DNA of 6,634 nt from an uncultured Alphaproteobacteria bacterium (GCA_937868035.1 CALMLK010000316.1:1-6634), one strand, 5' to 3'; positions 1-6,190 are shown, numbered from the stretch's first letter. The notes: generated from the letters alone by a model not told the origin. A program made the numbers and translations.

Positions 1-680
1 GCCCACAGAAGGTGCTTGGCCATGAGGCGGCCATCGGTAATATCCACCACTGCCTCATACTGCTGCGGCGAGCCCGGGAAGACGGAAGGACGGCCCGTTT
101 CCTTGCAGATGGCGGCATAGGCGCCAATCGTGGCCGCCATGTTCATCTGGTTTCCGACGGTGTAGCCGATCAGCGTGTGCGGGCGGTGCACCGACCACGA
201 GAAGCCCTGCTTCTCGGCAGCGGCATAGAGTTCGTCTTCCTGATCGTAGTAGAAGTTCTGGTAGGGAAGGCGCGGCTGCTCTTCGCGGAAGGGCGTCACC
301 ATCTTCGATTTGGCGTAGGCCTCGAACGGACCCATGTAATGCTTGAGACCCGTCACCAGCGCGACGTGCTTGATCTTCTTCCCGTCCATGGCACCGAGAA
401 GATTGCGCACCATGCCCGCATTCACCCGGCAGTTCTCCGCTTCAGTGGGCTGGCGGAGCCAGGTCGTGATGAAAACAGCCGTCGGATTCACCCGCTTCAT
501 CGCCGCCTTCACAGCATCTTCGTCAGTGAGGTCGACGGCCACATGCTTCACGCCCTTCGGCAGATCATGCTTGTGGCGGGAGATGCCGGTCACCGACCAG
601 CCCTTCGTGGCCATCAGGTGTTCCGCCAAATGGCGGCCGATAATGCCGGAAACACCGGCGATGAGCGCATGGCGGGCCAT
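1..680 (-). CDS. PRISE-type short-chain dehydrogenase (progesterone 5-beta-reductase/iridoid synthase-like), C-terminus off the window
   Basis: The first 226 codons of an atypical (extended) SDR are present; the gene continues past the left edge. The sequence shows an N-terminal Rossmann motif GVSGIIG (residues 9-15), TAVFITTW (67-74), the NCRVNAGMVRNLL block (83-95), TGLKHYMGPFE (110-120), NFYYDQED (142-149) and SWSVHRPHTLIGY (161-173). These are the signature blocks of the plant progesterone 5-beta-reductase/iridoid synthase family. By alignment to the plant enzymes from memory, Lys113 and Tyr145 are the catalytic Lys/Tyr pair; their spacing of 32 equals that of K147/Y179 in the Digitalis enzyme. 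The family reduces activated C=C bonds of enones with NAD(P)H in the cytosol. The true bacterial substrate is unknown. Family members are usually about 350-390 residues, so roughly a third is missing. The ATG at 680 overlaps the upstream TGA by one base (TGATG), with GGGAG 10 bases upstream. It is the last gene visible in a four-gene leftward operon. Confidence 0.87.
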   Translation of the reverse strand, partial: MARHALIAGVSGIIGRHLAEHLMATKGWSVTGISRHKHDLPKGVKHVAVDLTDEDAVKAAMKRVNPTAVFITTWLRQPTEAENCRVNAGMVRNLLGAMDGKKIKHVALVTGLKHYMGPFEAYAKSKMVTPFREEQPRLPYQNFYYDQEDELYAAAEKQGFSWSVHRPHTLIGYTVGNQMNMAATIGAYAAICKETGRPSVFPGSPQQYEAVVDITDGRLMAKHLLW

Positions 681-1666
681 CAGTGCTTGGCTCCCGTGGT
701 AAGTGTGATCTTGATGCAGGCCTTGGGATCCTGGCCCAGTTCAAAACCCTTCACTGCGTCGGTGAGGGAGAACTTGTGGGTCTGGATGGGCGACAGATCG
801 ATGCCAGTCTTCTCGAGGAAGCGGATGGCGGCAGGCCATACCCCCGGCGAACCGATGCAGCCGCGAATGGTCAGGTTCTTGAGCTGCATGAGACCCATGT
901 TGGAGGCGATCTTGCGGCCGATGTTGATGCCCACCATGGAGATTCGGCCGTCCTGGCAGGCATAGTCGAACACCGAAGCGATGGAGGCGTCGTGGCCTGC
1001 GCATTCGACCACCAGGTCGGCCCCCTTCCCGCCCGTCATTACCATGACCTGCTCGGAACCCCGGTCGGTAGGATCGATGGCTTCGGCTCCCAGCTTCTGG
1101 GCAATCTCGCGGCGGCGTGGAATGGGATCGGCGACGATAACGCGCGCACCCATGCCCAGCGCGGCAGCAGCGGTGACGAGGCCGATCGTTCCGCCGCCCG
1201 AGACAACGACGGTTTCAGACGCGTTGGTGCCGCCCGAACGCAGCACTGCATAGAAACCGCATGTGAAAGGCTCGATGAGGGAGCCCCGCATGTCATCCAC
1301 GGCTTCCGGCAACTTGTGCAACCAGTCTGGATTGACGTTGAAGTATTCGCGGTCCGCGCCATCCATGGAGAAGCCGAAGTGGTGCAGGCGCTCCGGCGTG
1401 CGCACGACGCATTCGCCCACGACGCGGTCACCCACCTTGAAGTTCTTCACCGCCTTGCCGACCTCGACGATCTCGCCGCACCATTCGTGGCCCGGCGTCA
1501 CGGGATAGGAGATCGGGATGATGTAGCGGCCCGCCAGCAGTTCATAGTCGGAATGGCAGATGCCGACCGTGCGGGTCTTGACCATCACCTCCGTGTCCTT
1601 AATCGACGGCATTGGCACATCAGCAATCACAGGCTTGTTTGGCGTTTCGAAAATCAGCGCTTTCAT
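680..1666 (-). CDS. Zinc-type MDR alcohol/polyol dehydrogenase lacking the structural-zinc lobe
   Basis: A complete 328-residue medium-chain dehydrogenase/reductase, related to threonine/sorbitol/alcohol dehydrogenases. It has an N-terminal GroES-like domain with GICHSD (Cys37), GHE (His60, Glu61) and IEP (Glu132) as likely catalytic-zinc and active-site residues. A Rossmann domain follows with SGGGTIG (156-162) and an acidic Asp180 at the end of the second strand, which favours NAD+ over NADP+. The four-cysteine structural-zinc loop that normally follows the GDRV motif is absent: the segment after GDRVVGE (79-85) has one Cys, then TPERLHHFGFSMDG. The likely reaction is oxidation of a secondary alcohol on a sugar- or diol-like substrate; specificity cannot be read. 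The start is supported by AGGAG at 1673-1677, 6 bases before the ATG. That site overlaps the TAG stop of the preceding gene. Its own TGA overlaps the ATG of the PRISE gene. Confidence 0.9.
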   Translation of the reverse strand: MKALIFETPNKPVIADVPMPSIKDTEVMVKTRTVGICHSDYELLAGRYIIPISYPVTPGHEWCGEIVEVGKAVKNFKVGDRVVGECVVRTPERLHHFGFSMDGADREYFNVNPDWLHKLPEAVDDMRGSLIEPFTCGFYAVLRSGGTNASETVVVSGGGTIGLVTAAAALGMGARVIVADPIPRRREIAQKLGAEAIDPTDRGSEQVMVMTGGKGADLVVECAGHDASIASVFDYACQDGRISMVGINIGRKIASNMGLMQLKNLTIRGCIGSPGVWPAAIRFLEKTGIDLSPIQTHKFSLTDAVKGFELGQDPKACIKITLTTGAKH

Positions 1667-1672
1667 GAGCGG

Positions 1673-1677
1673 CTCCT
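1673..1677 (-). promoter_or_regulatory. Ribosome binding site overlapping the upstream stop codon
   Basis: On the minus strand the sequence reads TAGGAG followed by six bases and ATG. The TAG (1678-1676) ends the Gfo/Idh/MocA gene, and AGGAG is a strong Shine-Dalgarno for the MDR gene starting at 1666. A ribosome terminating here sits on the next initiation signal, which favours coupling and fixes the start. Confidence 0.75.
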
Positions 1678-2686
1678 AGAGTTTCACGACCGCGCCATCC
1701 TTGGCTGCGGATTTGATGATGGCTTCGAGAATGGCGATGTTGGTGACGAGGTCCTTGCCGGTGATGGGGTAAGCCGCCTTGCCGCGGACCGCGTGGGCAA
1801 AGGCGACGAGGTTGTCCTTCACTGGCTCTGCCGGCGGCACCTCGGTCACGGTGATGGGGCCACCCGCCATGGCGGAGGTGACGACCCAGCCTGCAGGCGC
1901 TTCCACGTGGGCCTTGTCGCGGATCTCGATCCAGCCCTTCGAACCGAAGACAGCGAAACGCGAAATGAAGGGCATGGCGAGCGAGGCCGAAACATAGGCC
2001 GTGCCGCCCTTCTTGAAGCGGATGTGGACGCTCATGGTGTCGCCCTGCGGGATCTTCGACGAAAGCTTCTCGCAGGAGACGCGGAGGTCGCGGGCCTCGC
2101 CGAGCAGTGCCGCGGCGAGGTCGGTGAGGTGGATGCCCGTGGCAGTCATGCCGCCCACCGGCGCTTCCTTCTGGTTCAGGCGCCAGTTCTTCTTGTCCAG
2201 CGTGGTGAACTTGTCGTGACTGAAGTTGCCCTCGACCTGCTGGATGCGGCCGAGTTCGCCGTTCCTTGCCAGGGTGAGCATCTTTGCGACCGGCGGCTCC
2301 CAGCGGCGTTCATGGCCCATCCCCAATACCAGCTTGTTGCGGGCACAGGCCTTGACTGCAAACTCCGCACCCTTGCGGGTGAGCGCCAGCGGCTTTTCGC
2401 AGAAGATGTGCTTCTTCGCCGCCACCGCCATGCGGATCTGCTCGTCATGCAGAGAGTGCGGTGTCGCGAGGATGACCGCCTCGACGCCCGGATGGGCGAG
2501 CGCCTCGCGCATGGTGGCATAGTGGGCGAAACCGTTTGCCCGGGCGAATTCCCCGCCTGCCGGATTGGGCTCGGCAGCGCAGACGATCCTGATATCATCG
2601 CCAGCCTTCTGCAGCACCGCGGTCATCTTCTTGCCCCACCAGCCGAGGCCGATCATGGCAACATTCACTGGCCCGGAGTTCGCCAT
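1676..2686 (-). CDS. Gfo/Idh/MocA family NAD(P)-dependent oxidoreductase
   Basis: A complete 336-residue protein of the glucose-fructose oxidoreductase/inositol dehydrogenase/MocA family. The N-terminal Rossmann domain carries GLGWWG (13-18), strand end AAEPNP (37-42) and ATPHSLH (74-80). The family Lys motif CEKPLA (96-101) supplies the likely catalytic Lys98. The C-terminal alpha/beta domain has GGMTATGIHLTD (178-189), including the conserved His186 and Asp189. The acidic residue four positions before the His, present in inositol dehydrogenases, is Ala182 here. Family members oxidise ring or side-chain hydroxyls of sugars, inositols or cis-dihydrodiols. The substrate is unknown. The frame stays open 106 codons upstream, but that part is antisense-like, Arg/His-rich and lies inside the preceding dehydrogenase. 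The start at 2686 (MANSGPVNVAMIG) puts the Rossmann strand at the normal place and gives a TGATG overlap with the preceding stop. Only a weak GGTGA is visible upstream, so expression probably depends on coupling. Confidence 0.9.
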   Translation of the reverse strand: MANSGPVNVAMIGLGWWGKKMTAVLQKAGDDIRIVCAAEPNPAGGEFARANGFAHYATMREALAHPGVEAVILATPHSLHDEQIRMAVAAKKHIFCEKPLALTRKGAEFAVKACARNKLVLGMGHERRWEPPVAKMLTLARNGELGRIQQVEGNFSHDKFTTLDKKNWRLNQKEAPVGGMTATGIHLTDLAAALLGEARDLRVSCEKLSSKIPQGDTMSVHIRFKKGGTAYVSASLAMPFISRFAVFGSKGWIEIRDKAHVEAPAGWVVTSAMAGGPITVTEVPPAEPVKDNLVAFAHAVRGKAAYPITGKDLVTNIAILEAIIKSAAKDGAVVKL

Positions 2687-3753
2687 CACACGGTCACCAG
2701 GATTTTCATGTGGTTGACCGACTTGTCGAGCAGAGCATCGAAGCCCTGATTCACAACATGGTCGGCTGCAATATTGGCGGTGACGATCTTCTCGATCGGG
2801 AAGATGCCCGACTCCACCATGCGGATGATCCGGGGCCAACATTGCACGGGGTAGCACCACGTCGCCTCGAGGGTGATGTCCTTCAGCGCCCAGAGCATGG
2901 CGTCGATGGCGGCAGGCTTCATGTGAAGGCCTGTCTGCACCACCTTGCCCTGGCGGCGCACGGAGGCGGCACAGCTGTTGAGGCTCGCTTCGAGGCCGAC
3001 GCATTCGATGGCGACATCGACACCCACGCCTTCCTCGGTCATCGAGCGGATGATTCCCGGCACATTCTCCGTCATCGGATCAATGACGATGGCGGATGGA
3101 ACAAGCTCTTTCGCCATCTTGCGGCGGAAGGCGTTGGGTTCGGAGACGAAGATCTGGCCCGCACCTGCGGCCTTCACGGCGAGCAGTGTCAGCGCACCGA
3201 TGGGGCCGACACCAGAGACAAGCACCGTCGAGCCCGACTGCACGCCGCCACGATCCGCGGCATAGACGGCAACGGCGGCAGGCTCGATCATCGCTCCCTG
3301 GATGTCGCTCACGCCCTTGGGCAGCACGGCCACGTTGTAGTCGTTGACCACGGCGTATTCACTCATGCCGCCCCAGGCCCAGCTCAGCCCGACGCAACCC
3401 ATCTTCTCGCTAAGGTGATAGAGGCCACGGCGGCCATAATAGTCGTCGCGCGGTGAAATCAGCGGTTGGATGGAAACGCGATCGCCCACCTTCACGTGCG
3501 TGGCGGCAGATCCCTTGTCTGCGACGATGGCGCTGAACTCGTGGCCGAGGATCTGTGGGTTGGTGGCGCCGGTGTAAACGTGCGGCGTCTGCGGCGTGAC
3601 GATAGGGCCTGCAATATATTCATGGAGATCCGTGCCGCAAATGCCGGTGACCAACGGCTTGACGAGCACGTCGTTGGGGCCGAGCTTCTTTGATGGCGAT
3701 GGCACATCTTCGACACGAATATCTTTTGCAGCGTGAAACCGCACGGCCTTCAT
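2686..3753 (-). CDS. (R,R)-butanediol dehydrogenase-like MDR dehydrogenase without structural zinc
   Basis: A complete 355-residue MDR enzyme and the first gene of the leftward operon. The GroES-like domain has GICGTDLHEY (37-46, Cys39), the characteristic long insert before GHE (His71, Glu72), and IEP (Glu157), as in 2,3-butanediol/sorbitol dehydrogenases. The Rossmann motif is GVGPIG (181-186), followed by VSEP (203-206) with Glu205 as the probable NAD-ribose ligand. The structural-zinc loop is present in length but its four Cys positions read Pro101, Asp104, Gly107 and Ser115 (inferred alignment), so structural zinc is not expected. The likely reaction is NAD-dependent oxidation of a vicinal diol or secondary alcohol to an alpha-hydroxyketone. 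The first ATG of the open frame is 33 codons upstream, but MKAVRFHAAKDIRVED is the standard MDR N-terminus. It also has AAGGA at 3763-3767, 9 bases upstream. Butanediol dehydrogenase next to E1/E2 genes resembles known acetoin clusters, although the downstream neighbours do not. Confidence 0.9.
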   Translation of the reverse strand: MKAVRFHAAKDIRVEDVPSPSKKLGPNDVLVKPLVTGICGTDLHEYIAGPIVTPQTPHVYTGATNPQILGHEFSAIVADKGSAATHVKVGDRVSIQPLISPRDDYYGRRGLYHLSEKMGCVGLSWAWGGMSEYAVVNDYNVAVLPKGVSDIQGAMIEPAAVAVYAADRGGVQSGSTVLVSGVGPIGALTLLAVKAAGAGQIFVSEPNAFRRKMAKELVPSAIVIDPMTENVPGIIRSMTEEGVGVDVAIECVGLEASLNSCAASVRRQGKVVQTGLHMKPAAIDAMLWALKDITLEATWCYPVQCWPRIIRMVESGIFPIEKIVTANIAADHVVNQGFDALLDKSVNHMKILVTV

Positions 3754-3762
3754 GATCAAATG

Positions 3763-3767
3763 TCCTT
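3763..3767 (-). promoter_or_regulatory. Ribosome binding site of the first leftward gene
   Basis: AAGGA on the minus strand lies 9 bases before the ATG at 3753. It decides the start in favour of the MDR-typical N-terminus over the in-frame ATG at 3852. Confidence 0.65.
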
Positions 3768-3994
3768 GTGTTGGATTGCGTTGCTGCCGTCGACGCGGTC
3801 CCAAGCGCAGGGAATGTGCACAAGCATCAGGACAGACCGCCAGTTGCGGCACGGCACAGCACTGGTCAGTTTGCCTGGACTATCGCAAGACACGTTGCGA
3901 CTCCTCCCTGGTGAACGCAGCAGCGGAACAGGCTCGCTCAAACGAGCTCTTGTTGCCTTCCATCCTAACCAAGCGCGCCCCAGAGCAACGCTGG

Positions 3995-4018
3995 AAAATT
4001 CTCATTTTGAGAAATTTT
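3995..4018. repeat. AT-rich inverted repeat, candidate operator
   Basis: The left arm is AAAATTCTCA, then a TTT spacer, then the right arm TGAGAAATTTT. The inner arms TTCTCA/TGAGAA match perfectly over six base pairs. The outer AAAATT/AATTTT also pairs if one extra A in the right arm is allowed. Lying near the middle of the divergent region, it fits a repressor or activator binding site acting on both operons. It is not a strong terminator: the stem is AT-rich and the loop is only three bases. The regulator family is not identified. Confidence 0.5.
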
Positions 4019-4038
4019 TGCCGAAACCGTTCGCGGCA

Positions 4039-4048
4039 TTGCATGCAA
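4039..4048. repeat. Perfect 10-bp palindrome TTGCATGCAA, candidate operator half of the control region
   Basis: TTGCATGCAA is a perfect even-centred palindrome; the next flanking bases (A and C) do not pair. It lies 20 bases right of the AT-rich dyad and 160 bases before the E1 alpha start. Short palindromes of this sort are typical binding sites for small dimeric regulators. A 10-bp palindrome can also occur by chance in a few hundred bases, so the assignment is tentative. Confidence 0.3.
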
Positions 4049-4207
4049 CAGTGTCGACAGCACCTACAGAACTGAAGAAGCATTCGGGAGGACACCTTGC
4101 ATCTTGCCAGAGGCATGAATGGGTTGTGCGCTGCGGCACCTGCGTTGGTCCATGCTGCGGGTGCAAAAGGTCACGTCCTCCACCCACGACACAACATCGG
4201 GTGAGAC

Positions 4208-5218
4208 ATGGCTGCAACGAAACCCAGAGAAAATGACGACATCGGGACGGAGACCCGGCGCGAGCTCTACCGTCTCCAGATCGAGATCCGGGATGCGGAG
4301 AAGCGCGCCTATGATCTCTTCCTCCAGAACCTGATCAAGGGCACGAGCCACCTCTCGCTTGGGCAGGAAGCTGTCGCGGCAGGCTTCGGTGCCGCCATGA
4401 AGAAGGGCGACAAGACCTTCTGCACCTATCGCGGACATGCCCACACCCTCGCCCGCGGCGCTCCCATCGAAGGAGTGCTCGGCGAATTGATGTTGCGCGA
4501 TAACGGTTTGATGCGCGGCAAGGGCGGCTCCATGCACCTCACCTCTGCGGAGCACGGCGTGATGGGCTCCTACGCCATCATCGGCGCCCATCTCTGCATT
4601 GCCTGCGGCTCTGCCTGGCGGGCGCAATACCTGGGGGAGAAAGATGTGACTGTCTGCTTCTTCGGTGACGGCACCACGAACATCGGCGCCTTCCACGAGG
4701 CGGTCAATTTCGCCGTCATCTGGAAACTGCCGGTGGTGTTCGTCTGCGAGAACAATCTCTACATGGAATACACGCCCATCGGCGACGTGACCGCCGTGGA
4801 ACATCCTGCCGCCGACCGGGCCGCAGCGTATGGCTTGCCGCGCATCCTCATCGACGGCAATGACGCTGACGTTGTCTATCGCACCGCACGCGATGCAATT
4901 GCAAAGGCGCGGGATGGCGGCGGGCCCTCGCTCATCGAATGCCTCACCTATCGCCATTCCGGCCATTCCCGTGCCGACCCCGGCAAGTACCGCCCGCCAG
5001 GCGAGCTGGAACGCTGGCTGGAGCGCGACCCGATCAAGATTTACAGACAACGGCTCAAGGACTTCGGCTTCCAGGAGGCGCAGATCGAGGACATCGATGC
5101 CGAGAGCAAGCGAAAGGTGGAAGAGGCAACGGCAGCGTGCAAGGCGGCGCCGCAAGCCCCGAGCGAACTTCTCACCTCGCACGTCTATGCCGATGGAGGC
5201 TGGGCATGGCGGAACTGA
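4208..5218 (+). CDS. Thiamine-diphosphate-dependent 2-oxoacid/acetoin-type dehydrogenase, E1 alpha subunit
   Basis: A complete 336-residue E1 alpha subunit. E1 binds thiamine diphosphate, cleaves or decarboxylates an alpha-keto compound and passes the acyl group to lipoyl-E2. Visible marks are SLGQEAVAAG (50-59), TYRGHAHTLARG (73-84), MRGKGGSMHL (102-111) and the thiamine-diphosphate/Mg motif starting at GDG (153-155) and ending at ENN (181-183). The conserved loop RHSGHSRADP (249-258) follows. Length fits the AcoA/PdhA class. The segment GVMGSYAIIGAHLCIACG (117-134), where AcoA/PdhA usually read an Ile-Pro-containing GG(G/Q)IP block, and LYMEYTPI (184-191) after ENN differ from the classical acetoin or pyruvate enzymes as I recall them, so the substrate is left open. 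The ATG at 4208 has only a weak GGTGA upstream and is the first in-frame ATG. It is first in the rightward operon and overlaps E1 beta by 13 bases. Confidence 0.92.
   Translation: MAATKPRENDDIGTETRRELYRLQIEIRDAEKRAYDLFLQNLIKGTSHLSLGQEAVAAGFGAAMKKGDKTFCTYRGHAHTLARGAPIEGVLGELMLRDNGLMRGKGGSMHLTSAEHGVMGSYAIIGAHLCIACGSAWRAQYLGEKDVTVCFFGDGTTNIGAFHEAVNFAVIWKLPVVFVCENNLYMEYTPIGDVTAVEHPAADRAAAYGLPRILIDGNDADVVYRTARDAIAKARDGGGPSLIECLTYRHSGHSRADPGKYRPPGELERWLERDPIKIYRQRLKDFGFQEAQIEDIDAESKRKVEEATAACKAAPQAPSELLTSHVYADGGWAWRN
5195..5199 (+). promoter_or_regulatory. Ribosome binding site of E1 beta inside the E1 alpha 3' end
   Basis: GGAGG lies 6 bases before the ATG at 5206 and inside the last codons of E1 alpha. 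It fixes the E1 beta start within an open frame that extends upstream to 4939. Confidence 0.75.
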
Positions 5219-6186
5219 GTTACCGTGATGCGGTGATCCGCGCGATTTCGCAGGAAATGCGCCGCGACAACAATGTCGTTTTCCTCGGTGAGGACGTGGC
5301 CAAGGCGGGCGGCGTGTTCAAGGCGACAGTCGGCCTTTACGAGGAATTCGGTCCCTTGCGCGTGCGCGATACGCCGATTTCAGAGCAGGCGATTCTGGGC
5401 GCGGCCATGGGTGCGGCCATGACTGGCCTTCGCCCTATCGCCGAACTCATGTTCTCGGACTTCGCCGCAGTGTGCTTCGACTTCATCGCCAATGAAATGC
5501 CGAAGCTTGCCTACATGACCAACGGTCAGCTCAGTTGCCCGCTGGTGATCCGTACCGGCAACGGAGCAGGCGTGCGCTTCGGAGCGCAACATTCGCAGTC
5601 GATCGAGAACTGGACGATGATGATTCCCGGCCTCAAGGTCGTGGCGCCCTCTTCGCCCGTCGATGTGATCGGCCTCTTTGCCGCCGCGGTGCGCGACAAC
5701 AACCCCGTCATCTTCCACGAGCACAAGGCGCTTTACGCCACGAAGGGCGAGGTGCCGGATGGCGAGATCGTCGACACGCTCGGCACCGCCAAGATCCTGC
5801 GGCCCGGGAAGGACTGCACCATCCTGGCGCTCGCCTTCATGGTGACGCGCGCTCTTGAAGCCGCGGAGATTCTGGCGCGCGAACACGGCATCGATGCGGA
5901 AGTGATCGACGTGCGCTCGCTGGTGCCGCTCGACACCCAGACGATTCTCGGGTCAGTGGCACGCACCGGCCGCCTCTTCACCGTCGAAGAGAATCCCCGG
6001 CTGCTCGGTTGGGGCGCGGAAATCGCCTCTATCGTGGCTGATGAAGCCTTCTGGGATCTGGATGGGCCGATCGTGCGCATCACAACTCCGCATATTCCGC
6101 TCCCCGCCGCCGATCACCTTGAAGACCTTGCGCTGCCGAATGCGGCGCGCATCGTCGACAAGATTGCGCGCGTCATGAACGGGTAA
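5206..6186 (+). CDS. Thiamine-diphosphate-dependent 2-oxoacid/acetoin-type dehydrogenase, E1 beta subunit
   Basis: A complete 326-residue E1 beta subunit, partner of the preceding gene in an alpha2-beta2 heterotetramer. The N-terminal pyrimidine-binding domain begins MAELSYRDAVIRAI. It carries GEDVAKAGGVF (28-38), RVRDTPISEQAILGAA (52-67) with Glu60 as the expected cofactor-activating glutamate, and FGAQHSQS (125-132) with His129. The C-terminal transketolase-like domain has EVIDVRSLVPLD (232-243), TVEENPRLLGWGAEI (259-273) and RITTPHIPLP (291-300). Length is normal for AcoB/PdhB. The frame is open upstream to 4939, but that region is out-of-frame E1 alpha sequence. The 5206 start matches the family N-terminus and has GGAGG six bases away. 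The 13-base overlap with E1 alpha indicates coupled synthesis of the two subunits in equal amounts. Confidence 0.94.
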   Translation: MAELSYRDAVIRAISQEMRRDNNVVFLGEDVAKAGGVFKATVGLYEEFGPLRVRDTPISEQAILGAAMGAAMTGLRPIAELMFSDFAAVCFDFIANEMPKLAYMTNGQLSCPLVIRTGNGAGVRFGAQHSQSIENWTMMIPGLKVVAPSSPVDVIGLFAAAVRDNNPVIFHEHKALYATKGEVPDGEIVDTLGTAKILRPGKDCTILALAFMVTRALEAAEILAREHGIDAEVIDVRSLVPLDTQTILGSVARTGRLFTVEENPRLLGWGAEIASIVADEAFWDLDGPIVRITTPHIPLPAADHLEDLALPNAARIVDKIARVMNG

Positions 6187-6190
6187 CACC

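Larger units (their letters stand above)
3754..4207. promoter_or_regulatory. Divergent intergenic control region between the two operons
   Basis: This 454-base stretch separates the start codons of the leftward and rightward gene sets and must hold promoters for both. Frames open across it give low-complexity or Arg/Cys-rich translations without a recognisable domain, so I call no gene here. No convincing sigma-70 -35/-10 pair was found by eye on either strand. The AT-rich core near 3994-4020 stands out against the GC-rich surroundings and contains an imperfect dyad; a second palindrome lies about 20 bases to its right. The leader ahead of the E1 alpha gene is long (about 160 bases beyond the second palindrome). 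That leaves room for upstream activator sites or an untranslated leader, but no riboswitch fold could be identified. Confidence 0.6.

Noticed and set aside
12..965. A 317-codon plus-strand frame at the left edge
   Set aside because: It is antisense to the PRISE gene and the end of the second MDR gene, and shows no domain. The minus strand carries clear SDR motifs throughout.
683..2749. A 688-codon open frame on the plus strand
   Set aside because: It lies opposite two well-supported dehydrogenase genes and spans their boundary. Its translation is rich in His, Arg, Asp and Gly with no recognisable domain. Long antisense frames are expected in GC-rich coding DNA.
2687..3004. N-terminal extension of the Gfo/Idh/MocA frame upstream of 2686
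   Set aside because: These 106 codons are out-of-frame sequence of the preceding MDR gene, Arg/His/Pro-rich. The Rossmann fold starts right after the 2686 ATG.
3932..3947. Small hairpin GCTCG...CGAGC as a terminator
   Set aside because: There is only a five-base stem with a six-base loop and no following T run. It lies in a divergent promoter region where no transcript is expected to end.
4131..4140. Short repeat TGCGGCAC at 3845-3852 and 4132-4139 as paired regulator sites
   Set aside because: Eight bases of GC-rich sequence repeated twice 287 bases apart is plausible by chance, and neither copy has dyad symmetry.
3733..4236. Possible small gene in the divergent intergenic region (167-codon plus-strand frame)
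   Set aside because: It begins inside the oppositely oriented MDR gene and runs into E1 alpha. It shows no domain, no membrane segment and no convincing ribosome binding site.
4064..5182. A 372-codon open frame on the minus strand opposite E1 alpha
   Set aside because: The plus-strand frame has complete E1 alpha motifs including the cofactor-binding site. The antisense translation has no family signature.
4939..5205. N-terminal extension of the E1 beta frame
   Set aside because: It overlaps conserved E1 alpha coding sequence in another frame. The 5206 ATG has a strong ribosome binding site and the family N-terminus.
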